DNA of 44,567 nt from positions 1 through 44,567 of the forward strand of contig CALVCT010000062.1 of assembly GCA_944326055.1 (NCBI GenBank). Reading direction: 5' to 3'. This document shows positions 24,351-32,967 of the stretch, one piece after another. The notes under the pieces were generated by a model. The model was not told the DNA's origin and ran no database searches. It saw only the letters and a program-made list of their open reading frames with translations. The translations under genes were made by a program, and so were the position numbers. Every line of letters begins with the position of its first letter. The stretch's first letter is position 1. The DNA comes from an uncultured Erysipelotrichaceae bacterium. Its GTDB lineage: Bacteria; Bacillota_I; Bacilli_A; Erysipelotrichales; Erysipelotrichaceae.

Positions 24351-24668
24351 TCATTTCAGATCTTCTAAGCGATCGATATATCTAACGATCTCGGGATCGT
24401 CGATCTTTTCTTTGATCTTTTCTATTAAGTATGATCTCTTGTGGGCTAGTTCTACAAGTTTAAGCTTCTCTTCATAGAGATCTAATTGCTTATAAGCACG
24501 ATTGATCATATCGGCAACAGCTGTCTTTGAGACCTTTGACCTTTCTGCGATCTCAGCCATCGTCATATCTTCTTCAAGATATAGACCAAGGATCTCATTT
24601 TGTCTTTGTGTCAATAACTCACCATAGTAATCAAGCAAGTCGTTGTCGTGTATCTTATCACGATTCAT
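24351..24668 (-). CDS. ylxM: YlxM-family helix-turn-helix protein (SRP operon)
   Basis: A protein of about 105 residues with a sigma-70 region 4-like helix-turn-helix: LTQRQNEILGLYLEEDMTMAEIAE then SKTAVADMINRAYKQL, given here in two parts. YlxM modulates the signal recognition particle pathway in some Firmicutes. ATG 24668 has GAGGA upstream and lies inside the ftsY end, so translation is coupled. The usual downstream partner ffh is missing here; ackA follows instead. Confidence 0.9.
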   Translation of the reverse strand: MNRDKIHDNDLLDYYGELLTQRQNEILGLYLEEDMTMAEIAERSKVSKTAVADMINRAYKQLDLYEEKLKLVELAHKRSYLIEKIKEKIDDPEIVRYIDRLEDLK

Positions 24669-25620
24669 CAGATAGATCCTCAATGATACTATATAGATAC
24701 AGATCGAGATCGAAGAGTCTTAGATCTTCTTTCGTCTCACCAAGTGTGATGAAATATACTGGTACACCGATCAAGTCTTTGACAGCAATAACTATACCGC
24801 CTTTAGAAGTGCCATCCATCTTCGTTAAGATGATACCACTAAGATCTGTGGCTTCATTAAAGAGAAGGCCCTGTGATAGACCGTTTTGTCCGGTATTCGC
24901 ATCAAGGACGAGCCATGTGTTGTGTGGTGCGCCATCGATCTCACGTGAGACGACCTTTTTCATCTTGGCAAGCTCATTCATCAAAGAGATCTTGTTCTGA
25001 AGGCGACCTGCTGTATCACAGATCAAGATATCGATATCGTGCTCTTTGGCATAACGACAACCGTCGACGAGAACACTACTTGGATCACGATTCTCTACGC
25101 CTTTGACGATCTCGACATCAAGCTGTTTTGCCCATTTATCAAGTTGTTCAATGGCACCAGCTCTAAATGTGTCACCAGCAACAAGGCAGACTCTTTTACC
25201 CATATTCTTAAAATAATTAGCGAGTTTAGCTGCTGTTGATGTTTTACCGCTACCATTTACGCCTACCAGTAAGATGACAGTTGGTCCATCCTCGTTGTAT
25301 ACGATCTCTTTTTCATCTTTACCATATATCTCTTTTAGACATTCATGTAAGATTTTGAAGATATCTTTTTGGTTAAGGACGTAGTATTTATTTACTTCCT
25401 CTTGGACTCGGTCAACGATCTTTTGTGCTGTCTTATAGCCAAGATCAGCTTCTAGGAGCGTGATCATCAACTCTTCAATAAAAGTGTCACGATCGATATT
25501 ACCTGTAGTAATGACTTTCAATCTCTGACCGATAGCTTTGTTCGTATTGGCAAATCCGCTAAGGTAACGTTTTTGGTCTTTTCCAGTAAGTTTGTTTTTG
25601 ATATTTTCTAAAAATCCCAC
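24658..25620 (-). CDS. ftsY: Signal recognition particle receptor FtsY
   Basis: A 320-residue SRP-receptor GTPase that docks Ffh-ribosome complexes at the membrane. The NG domain is complete: P-loop GVNGSGKTST, AGDTFRAGAIEQL, DTAGRLQN and TKMDGTSKGG. The acidic A domain of the E. coli protein is absent, as in many Firmicutes. It begins right at the smc stop, giving the conserved order smc-ftsY-ylxM. Confidence 0.96.
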   Translation of the reverse strand: MGFLENIKNKLTGKDQKRYLSGFANTNKAIGQRLKVITTGNIDRDTFIEELMITLLEADLGYKTAQKIVDRVQEEVNKYYVLNQKDIFKILHECLKEIYGKDEKEIVYNEDGPTVILLVGVNGSGKTSTAAKLANYFKNMGKRVCLVAGDTFRAGAIEQLDKWAKQLDVEIVKGVENRDPSSVLVDGCRYAKEHDIDILICDTAGRLQNKISLMNELAKMKKVVSREIDGAPHNTWLVLDANTGQNGLSQGLLFNEATDLSGIILTKMDGTSKGGIVIAVKDLIGVPVYFITLGETKEDLRLFDLDLYLYSIIEDLSDES

Positions 25621-28556
25621 TAAGCTTCCTCCTTTTCATCGATCATCTCGATCGCATCGACAAGCTTGACTTTCAAGATCTCTGAGATACCACGTTTAGG
25701 CATTGTAACACCATATAACACATCACATTGGACCATCGTTCCTGGACGATGAGTAATGACGATGAATTGTGTATCATCAGAATAATTCTTGACATATTTC
25801 GCAAACCGCTCGACATTGGCTTGATCTAAAGCAGCTTCTACCTCATCAAATAGCACAAGAGGTACTGGTCTGACTTTAAGTATCGTAAACAATACACAGA
25901 TCGCTATAAGTGTCTTTTCGCCGCCCGAGAAAAGTCTGATCGAACGTACTGACTTGCCTGGTGGCTGCACATCGATATCGATACCAGTATTCAATAAGTC
26001 TTCAGGATCTTCTAAGATCAGTTTAGCTTTACCACCGCCAAAGAGCGCTTTAAAAGTCTCTGGAAGCTCGTCATTTATCTTATCGAACATCTCTTTGAAC
26101 TGCTCTTTCATGATCTCATCCATCTCTGATATCGCATTGAGAATTTTATCACGAGAAGCTAAGAGATCATCATAGTTCTTCTTAGTAAATTCATATCGAT
26201 CATTTACTTCAGTATACTGTTCTGGAGCATCCATATTGATATTTCCAAGAGCTTCGATCTCATGACGTAATCTTTTAACTTCATCTTTCGCATTTTCAAG
26301 CGGCACATCCTTGACATTCTCTATTGCATTCTCATAAGTCATTTCATATTCGCTTGCTAGTCTTTTGATATCTGTGTCAAGTTTTGTCGAAAGTGCAGCA
26401 CTTTGTGAGATCAAGACCTTCTCTTTTTCTCGTGCTTCTTCTAAAGTTCTTCGGATCTGACGTATCTGTTGATCTTTGCGGTCGATATCGTTGTTTAATT
26501 TGTTTCTTTCATTTGTCAATAATTTGATATCGCTGTTTAGATTATCACGCAAAGAGTAAGCTTTGTTTAACTCATTGATAATATCATCAGCGATATCGAT
26601 ACTATTACCCATATTATCAGGGTCTATCATCTCTATCTCATTCTTTAGTTTTTCATATTTCGATCTTTTTACCTGCACTACGGGTTCAAGCTTAGCCAGT
26701 GTGATGCGCTTTTCAATGATCACTGATTCAAGATTTTCCTTTTTCCTGACTAACTCATGATAAGCCTTGAGTGCGATCTCAGCACTTGCTCTATATGAAT
26801 CGATATCTTTGATGATCGTATCTAACTCACTTTGAGCTGTAACGATCGATGTCGCATTTTTCATCTTGCCACCAGTCATCGATCCTCCACGATTTATCAC
26901 ATCACCATCGAGAGTGACGATCTTGACATTATGATCTAATAAGCGACTTAGCTCATTTGCTGCTTGTAAAGTATCAGTAACTAAGACGTTAGAAAGAAGT
27001 GCTTGTTTGATTATATCGTATTCACTAGCGCATGTGACAAAATCACACGCTTTACCGATATAGCCTTCTGTTCTTTCAGCGATAAGCTCTTGATTTGTGG
27101 ATAGTGTGCGAACACGCATGACAGAACAAGGTAAAAAAGTGGCGCGTCCTGCTCGGTTACGCTTTAAAAATTCGATCGCTTTGCGTGCGCTGGCTTCATC
27201 TTTTGTGACGATATTATAGACAGCTCCAGCTAAAGCCGTATTAATAGCTTCTTCATAGCCCTTCATCGCATGCAACTCTTGTCCAACGACGCCCATAACG
27301 CCATAAAAAGAGTCCTTATTAGTCATGATCGCTTTAACACCATTTTGACCAAGCGATGCGAAAGGATCTCTTAAGAGATTTTCAAGCAATTCTTTTCTAT
27401 TTTCAAGTCGACGTATCGTATTCTGTGCTTCATCTTTTTTGATAGAGCTCTCAGCAAGTTTATAGACGATATCTTCAAGTTCATTATTAGAAAGTTCGAT
27501 ATCAGCCTCTAATTCATCATAGCGACTCTTACGATCTTCGTATTCGATCTTCGCTTCTTCAAGCATCGATCTAGTATTAGCTAGCCTAGTTTTCTCATCA
27601 CCTACTTCGATCGCATATCGACGTTTTTCATCTATCTCGACTTTTCTTGTATCTAAGACTCTTATTTCATCCAAGACTTTCATCAGGCGCTCTTGTTTAG
27701 CGTTGAGCTCTTTTTCAATCTCGCGCAGTTCCTCTTTAGCTTGGACATTGTTGTTTTCGTGCACTTGGATCGTTGCCTGATCTAAGGTGATCTTAGTCTC
27801 TAGATCGTAAGATGACTTTTTGAGCTCATCGACTTGCGTTTTCAAAAGTGTGATCTCATCGACCAATACAGCTATCTCGATCTCTTCAAGTTGTGCTTTC
27901 TTCTCTCGATAGATCTCAGCTTTTCGTGCCTGTCTTTTAAGCGGTGATACTTGCTTTTCAAGCTCACTTAAAAGATCATAGGTCCGATCTAGATTATCTT
28001 TTGTCCTTTCTAATCTATTTAATGATTCGATCTTTCTCTTTTTGTATTTGGCAACACCTGCAGCTTCTTCAAAGATCGCTCTTCGATCATATGGTCTAGC
28101 CTCTGCAAAAGCATTGATATTGCCTTGCGAGATCATGCTTAAACTATCTTTACCAAGACCGCTATCTAAGATAAGATCGATAATGTCTTTAAGCCGTACA
28201 GGATGATGATCGATGAGATATTCAGCATCTTGGTCAGTGTTATAGATACGCCTAGTAACTTCGATCTCTTCACTTTCACTATTTAGATAATGTTGTGTAT
28301 TATCAAACACAAGAGTCACTTCTGCAAAGTTCTGTGCCTTCCTTCTCTCTGAGCCACTAAAGATGACATCCGTCATCTTCTCACCGCGTAAAGATCTGAC
28401 ACTCTGCTCACCTAAGACCCATCTGATCGCATCAGCGATATTAGATTTACCACAACCATTAGGTCCGACGACACCAGTCATATTATGATCGAAATCGATA
28501 ATCGTTCGATCTGCGAAGGACTTGAAGCCCTGCATCTCAATCCTCTTTAAAAACAT
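25620..28556 (-). CDS. smc: Chromosome segregation ATPase SMC, short form
   Basis: A 978-residue condensin ATPase that organises the chromosome with ScpA and ScpB. Walker A GPNGCGKSN is at residues 31-39. Coiled coils flank a hinge (about 395-540, with GVMGVVGQ and the glycine-containing INRGGSMTGGK end). The C-terminal head has FSGGEKTL and Walker B VPLVLFDEVEAALD. It is about 200 residues shorter than the B. subtilis protein, the loss falling in the coiled-coil arms; mycoplasmal SMCs have similar length. ATG 28556 was preferred to TTG 28559, since GGAGG is 6 bases further upstream. It starts a new transcription unit. Confidence 0.95.
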   Translation of the reverse strand: MFLKRIEMQGFKSFADRTIIDFDHNMTGVVGPNGCGKSNIADAIRWVLGEQSVRSLRGEKMTDVIFSGSERRKAQNFAEVTLVFDNTQHYLNSESEEIEVTRRIYNTDQDAEYLIDHHPVRLKDIIDLILDSGLGKDSLSMISQGNINAFAEARPYDRRAIFEEAAGVAKYKKRKIESLNRLERTKDNLDRTYDLLSELEKQVSPLKRQARKAEIYREKKAQLEEIEIAVLVDEITLLKTQVDELKKSSYDLETKITLDQATIQVHENNNVQAKEELREIEKELNAKQERLMKVLDEIRVLDTRKVEIDEKRRYAIEVGDEKTRLANTRSMLEEAKIEYEDRKSRYDELEADIELSNNELEDIVYKLAESSIKKDEAQNTIRRLENRKELLENLLRDPFASLGQNGVKAIMTNKDSFYGVMGVVGQELHAMKGYEEAINTALAGAVYNIVTKDEASARKAIEFLKRNRAGRATFLPCSVMRVRTLSTNQELIAERTEGYIGKACDFVTCASEYDIIKQALLSNVLVTDTLQAANELSRLLDHNVKIVTLDGDVINRGGSMTGGKMKNATSIVTAQSELDTIIKDIDSYRASAEIALKAYHELVRKKENLESVIIEKRITLAKLEPVVQVKRSKYEKLKNEIEMIDPDNMGNSIDIADDIINELNKAYSLRDNLNSDIKLLTNERNKLNNDIDRKDQQIRQIRRTLEEAREKEKVLISQSAALSTKLDTDIKRLASEYEMTYENAIENVKDVPLENAKDEVKRLRHEIEALGNINMDAPEQYTEVNDRYEFTKKNYDDLLASRDKILNAISEMDEIMKEQFKEMFDKINDELPETFKALFGGGKAKLILEDPEDLLNTGIDIDVQPPGKSVRSIRLFSGGEKTLIAICVLFTILKVRPVPLVLFDEVEAALDQANVERFAKYVKNYSDDTQFIVITHRPGTMVQCDVLYGVTMPKRGISEILKVKLVDAIEMIDEKEEA

Positions 28557-28579
28557 CAAAGTCCTCCATCAACCACAAG

Positions 28580-28588
28580 ATTATAGCA
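28580..28588 (-). promoter_or_regulatory. Extended -10 promoter of smc-ftsY-ylxM
   Basis: On the minus strand TGC followed by TATAAT (28585-28580). The transcript would start near 28573 and give a short leader that carries GGAGG before the smc ATG. No clear -35. Confidence 0.6.
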
Positions 28589-28597
28589 CAAAAGAGC

Positions 28598-30808
28598 TTA
28601 GTCTTTCTTTCTATCTTGCATCATGAGCGATCTATATATGACTTCATTGACCTTGCCAGCACTCTCATCTGTAAATCTTAGATAATGACCGATCGTATGG
28701 GAGCGTTCTAATAAAGTACTCTTGCTTTCTTGTATGTAAGTCTTTTGTTTATCATTTTTGATCTCAAAGGTCTCACCTTTCATATCGATAAGCTCCAATC
28801 GATCATCATTCTCATACCTTTCAAAAGGTGATCTCTTAAAATACATTAGATCTCGCTTACCATATTCATAAGCGTAGATCGGTGGAATGAAGCCATAACG
28901 TTCCTTAAAGCTTTCCAATAAAGATTCGATAAAGACATCCGAGATCTCTAAAGAAAGGATAAGCGCACTAGCTCCATGAGCCATATAAAATGCCACAGAA
29001 TAAGAGTTAGCGATATTTAGAGTATAATAAGCGATCTTACCTTCATCAAGGTCTGCAAATTCACTGATCGTTGAGCGATCTTGTAACCGAGGACCATTCA
29101 TACTTTCGATATTTGAATTGATGAGATAAACATCGTCATACTGTCTTGCTAGGTCAAGATCATGCGTAAGATAGATCGCATGGAGCCTCTTGAAGTTCTT
29201 GGCAGCCTGTAGTTGTTTCTCGCATGAAACTTCAATGATATATGGTACATGAAGATCATTGTGCAGTTCATAATCGATAAAACCTTTTCTTTTTCTGATT
29301 TTTATATCGATTCGTTTTTGATCTAGATCAGATAATATCTCCCTTCGAAGCTCATTGATCTTAGATATAGGGATGAAAACTTCATCAAGTTCTCCTTTGA
29401 TCTCTCTTACTTCATAAATCGTGTCGCCCAGTTTAGAAAGTTGTCTGATGATGGTATCCTTATCTGTAGGACGATTCTGCGCCTTTTCCATGATCGGTCC
29501 ATATCTTTCTATGGTGTTTTTTCCATCATCTACTCTTAGATATAATCTACTTCCTTCTTTAGCTTCATAGTAGATATCGATCGGTATCTTTTTTGGCTCT
29601 TTGCTTAAGATCTCTTTCATTAGATGCTCATCAGAAGTCAGATATACTTTAGAACCTTTTTTGATCTTGTCTCGATAGTCAAAAGCAACGATCTCTCCTT
29701 TATGCGCCATATTCTGAAGTAGATCACGCTTATAGATCTTCTTTGCAACAAGACCATGTTCTTGATCTCCATCGATGATACGAAGACCATCATTCTGTCT
29801 TATGTCTTCACTAAAACGTATGTAGATCCTATCCTTTTTTTGATCGATCACTTCACCAACTTCAATGCCTATGTGGTTGGGTCTTTTAGAACCGATTATG
29901 TCTTCATCTTCACTTTGATATCCTTTAGTAAATCCACGATTGAAGAGGACTTTTAGATCACGCAGTCGTCGTTCACTGATCTTATACTCTTTCTTTGCAT
30001 AATATGCATCGATAGCTTCTCGATAAGTCCTTGTTACTAAAGCGACATAAGCACTTCTTTTCATGCGACCTTCGATCTTAAAAGAGGTCACGCCCGCTTC
30101 GATAAGATCAGGTACCAAATCGATGAGATTTAAGTCTTTAGGACTTAAAAGATATTGGCCATCTGTTTTCACATCTATATCTTTAGTTTTATCATGCAAG
30201 CGATAGCGCATCCTGCAACATTGTGAACAGATCCCACGATTGCCGGATCTTTGATGTAATATCGATCCCATTAGACATTGACCACTATACGAGACACATA
30301 ATGCACCATGGACGAAAACCTCAGTATCTATATCTAAAGAGCTAATAGCTCTTATCGTATCAAGGTCAGATTCTCTAGCGATGACGATCCGATCGACGCC
30401 TAACTCTTTCATTTTCATCGCACCTTTTAGATCGTGGATATGAGCTTGTGTTGAAACATGGATCTCGATATCAGGATAACAATTCCGCAAGATATCGATA
30501 AGTCCGATATCACTGACTATCAGTCCATCGACCCCATTATCGTATAGGAAATCGACTTCTTTTAAGACATTGGTGATCTCTTGTTCGTACAACATCGTAT
30601 TTAGTGTGACATAGACCTTAACATCACGCAGATGAGCGTATTTAAGGGCTTCTAATAATTCATCATGACTAAAATTAGCCGCAAAAGCTCTAGCACCAAA
30701 TCTTTTTAATGCCAAATATACAGCATCGGCACCATTCTCAACAGCGGCGATGAGTGCATCCATCGAGCCTGCTGGAGCTAAAAGTTCAATCTTCTTCTTT
30801 AAATTCAA
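28598..30808 (-). CDS. U32-family peptidase-like protein (RlhA-like, long form)
   Basis: A 736-residue U32-family protein. The N-terminal TIM-barrel-like part opens with ELLAPAGSMDALIAAVENGADAVY, split across the typical motif, and contains the cysteine cluster CVSYSGQCLMGS ... GICSQCCR that in E. coli RlhA and relatives holds an Fe-S cluster. The long C-terminal half resembles the extension of large Firmicutes U32 proteins. RlhA hydroxylates 23S rRNA C2501 using prephenate; whether this one does is not known. The TTG start is supported by AGGAGG 8 bases upstream. It overlaps sdaA by 23 bases. In B. subtilis U32 genes sit between mltG and udk; here the gene lies elsewhere. Confidence 0.85.
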   Translation of the reverse strand: MNLKKKIELLAPAGSMDALIAAVENGADAVYLALKRFGARAFAANFSHDELLEALKYAHLRDVKVYVTLNTMLYEQEITNVLKEVDFLYDNGVDGLIVSDIGLIDILRNCYPDIEIHVSTQAHIHDLKGAMKMKELGVDRIVIARESDLDTIRAISSLDIDTEVFVHGALCVSYSGQCLMGSILHQRSGNRGICSQCCRMRYRLHDKTKDIDVKTDGQYLLSPKDLNLIDLVPDLIEAGVTSFKIEGRMKRSAYVALVTRTYREAIDAYYAKKEYKISERRLRDLKVLFNRGFTKGYQSEDEDIIGSKRPNHIGIEVGEVIDQKKDRIYIRFSEDIRQNDGLRIIDGDQEHGLVAKKIYKRDLLQNMAHKGEIVAFDYRDKIKKGSKVYLTSDEHLMKEILSKEPKKIPIDIYYEAKEGSRLYLRVDDGKNTIERYGPIMEKAQNRPTDKDTIIRQLSKLGDTIYEVREIKGELDEVFIPISKINELRREILSDLDQKRIDIKIRKRKGFIDYELHNDLHVPYIIEVSCEKQLQAAKNFKRLHAIYLTHDLDLARQYDDVYLINSNIESMNGPRLQDRSTISEFADLDEGKIAYYTLNIANSYSVAFYMAHGASALILSLEISDVFIESLLESFKERYGFIPPIYAYEYGKRDLMYFKRSPFERYENDDRLELIDMKGETFEIKNDKQKTYIQESKSTLLERSHTIGHYLRFTDESAGKVNEVIYRSLMMQDRKKD

Positions 30809-31976
30809 GGGCTAATCCTCCTAGTCCTGTCTCTCTTAGTTCAGGTGATATCTTCTTACCTGTATAATTCATTGAATTAACGACCATGTCAAAAGAGACA
30901 CTATGATTGTGATACTTCGAGATATTGGTCGCAAGCTTGACAGCATCATAAGCCCTTAAGATCGCAACAGCATTTCTTTCAATACAAGGTATGATCACAT
31001 AGCCAAAGACCGGATCACAGGTTAGACCAAGATGATGTTCGATACCGACTTCTGCTGCATATTCGATTATCTCTATATCTTCATGAGCTAGATAAGCAAT
31101 AGCACTAGCTGCTAAAGCACAAGCCGTACCGATCTCTGCCTGGCACCCTCCAGTCGCCCCAGATATCGAAGCATTCTTTTTAATGACATCAGCGAATAGA
31201 CCACCTACCGCTAATGCTTCTGCCACTTCTTTCTTTGTGTATCCTTCATCATACAAAGAGCTGTAGACAAAACTGGCAACGACCCCACAAGAACCTAAAG
31301 TAGGTGCTGTGCAAACGGTCCCTCCATCTGCATTCTCTTCACTAGCTGCATAAGCATAAGCTAAACGTTTAAGATCGATATCTCCTTTCATATCGCCTTC
31401 TTTTTTTAGATAGTGGGCACTACGATAGACATTAAGTCTCTTATTTAACAGGCCCTCTTTACTAAGACCTCTAGTGACGCTTGCACACATGACATCGATA
31501 CAACTCATTAGATGATCGATAATGTCAGGCTCATAACGCAAGATGTAGCTTAAAATATCGATGCCTTCATCACATAGATAAGCTTTGATATCACAGATGT
31601 GATCTAGCGGATAGATCTCCTTCTCATCGCCAATATCGATGCCATCTACTTTTATCGCACCTCCACCAAGCGACTCGACACGCCAGACCATCTCCCTATC
31701 CTCATCATCATATCCTTTGATGATCATGATGTTGCGTGTCTCTTTATCTAAGTCATAGATGAAATGCACTTCAACTTTATCTCCTAAGATCTCTTTGATG
31801 ATCTCGTCAGTCTTATGTCCTTTACCAGTAAGAGCTAAAGAACCATAGAGCTCCACATCATAATGTTTGCATGGCCCATTATATTTAATAAATAATTCGA
31901 CGGCTCTTTTTGGCGCGATCGTGTGTGATGAACTAGGTCCTTTACCGATTCTAAAGATGTCTTTGATCGCTTGCAT
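30786..31976 (-). CDS. sdaA: L-serine dehydratase, iron-sulfur type, single chain
   Basis: A 396-residue fusion of the beta (about 1-140) and alpha domains of Fe-S L-serine ammonia-lyase, which converts serine to pyruvate and ammonia. GPSSSHT is near the N-terminus. The Fe-S cysteines are in GCQAEIGTAC and TCDPVFGYVIIPC, and ETGLGGLAL closes the protein. The usual TAPTNGAAG loop reads CTAPTLGSCG, with two extra cysteines, a clear deviation near the active site. It is shorter than the E. coli enzyme (454). ATG 31976 follows GGAG and lies inside the holA end. With ackA it suggests amino-acid fermentation. Confidence 0.88.
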   Translation of the reverse strand: MQAIKDIFRIGKGPSSSHTIAPKRAVELFIKYNGPCKHYDVELYGSLALTGKGHKTDEIIKEILGDKVEVHFIYDLDKETRNIMIIKGYDDEDREMVWRVESLGGGAIKVDGIDIGDEKEIYPLDHICDIKAYLCDEGIDILSYILRYEPDIIDHLMSCIDVMCASVTRGLSKEGLLNKRLNVYRSAHYLKKEGDMKGDIDLKRLAYAYAASEENADGGTVCTAPTLGSCGVVASFVYSSLYDEGYTKKEVAEALAVGGLFADVIKKNASISGATGGCQAEIGTACALAASAIAYLAHEDIEIIEYAAEVGIEHHLGLTCDPVFGYVIIPCIERNAVAILRAYDAVKLATNISKYHNHSVSFDMVVNSMNYTGKKISPELRETGLGGLALEFKEED

Positions 31977-32967
31977 GATACTCCTCCATTAGATCAACGA
32001 TAAATAATTCAAATCTTTCATAGTCATCAAGACCTGAGTTAGATTTTAGTGTCTGCTCAAGGGTCCCCAGACGATCTAGTATATCTAGAAAATCAGTGTC
32101 TTGATAACGATGCAATGTATCAAGAGTCAAACGGATACGAAACTCTTTTGAAGCAGTTCTTTTCATCATCTCTTGTGTACCAAAACCTTTTTTATCATAA
32201 TATTGGATCTCATTATAAAACCTTAATTGACTCGCCAAAAAAGCAATAAGATAAAAGACGGAGCTACCTAAAGCTTTGAAATCACGAGTTACCATGATTG
32301 CTTTACTAATATCTTTGGCAAAGATCGCATTTGAGAGGTCAAAGATCGCATCTTCGATACTACGATCACATATCTTCTTGATGACATCTTGATCGATAGG
32401 ATCAGGATATAGTGACAATACCTCCACATTAGCGATCAATTTCGTCAAAGATCCAGCTGCATAACTGACTAAAAGTTCACGATCTTTTTGAGTCAAAACT
32501 AAGCCATAATCCTTTAATATCGAAGCGACCTTTACTCGAAGATCACCATCAGATCTGCATGTCTTATGCACGATCTTATCTTTGTACTTCTTGAGCAAAG
32601 GATCGGTAGAACTATACTCTTTAGTCTCGCTATACATGATGAAATCGACTAGAGATAAAGGATCATCAAAATATCTTTCGATCTTTTTGATCGTTTTATC
32701 ATTCTCGTTTTTATCGATTCTCTCTTCATCTTTTTCCCCTTTTTTTCGTCTTGGCTTTAAAAAAGGTGGATCACGTAAGATGATAGCTTTCTTTTCCACA
32801 AGAAAAGGCAAGGTCTCAAGTTCTTCAAGTAAGGTATCGATATCGAAATTTCTGGCATTACCATCCATACGTACGACCGCCGTCTTGTCTATATCATGCT
32901 CAGCAAAGATCTTTTCGATCTCTTTTTTTATCAAATATACTTCATTGCCATCAAATAAATATATCAC
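31951..32967 (-). CDS. holA: DNA polymerase III delta subunit
   Basis: A 338-residue clamp-loader subunit that opens the beta clamp. The N-terminus MIYLFDGNEVYLIKKEIEKI and the LVSYAAGSLTKLIANVEVL region fit HolA. The GTG start overlaps the comEC TGA stop (GTGA). AGGG lies close upstream, and a TATAAT box ends 6 bases before the GTG. Position after comEC is conserved in Firmicutes. Confidence 0.92.
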   Translation of the reverse strand: MIYLFDGNEVYLIKKEIEKIFAEHDIDKTAVVRMDGNARNFDIDTLLEELETLPFLVEKKAIILRDPPFLKPRRKKGEKDEERIDKNENDKTIKKIERYFDDPLSLVDFIMYSETKEYSSTDPLLKKYKDKIVHKTCRSDGDLRVKVASILKDYGLVLTQKDRELLVSYAAGSLTKLIANVEVLSLYPDPIDQDVIKKICDRSIEDAIFDLSNAIFAKDISKAIMVTRDFKALGSSVFYLIAFLASQLRFYNEIQYYDKKGFGTQEMMKRTASKEFRIRLTLDTLHRYQDTDFLDILDRLGTLEQTLKSNSGLDDYERFELFIVDLMEEYHASDQRHL

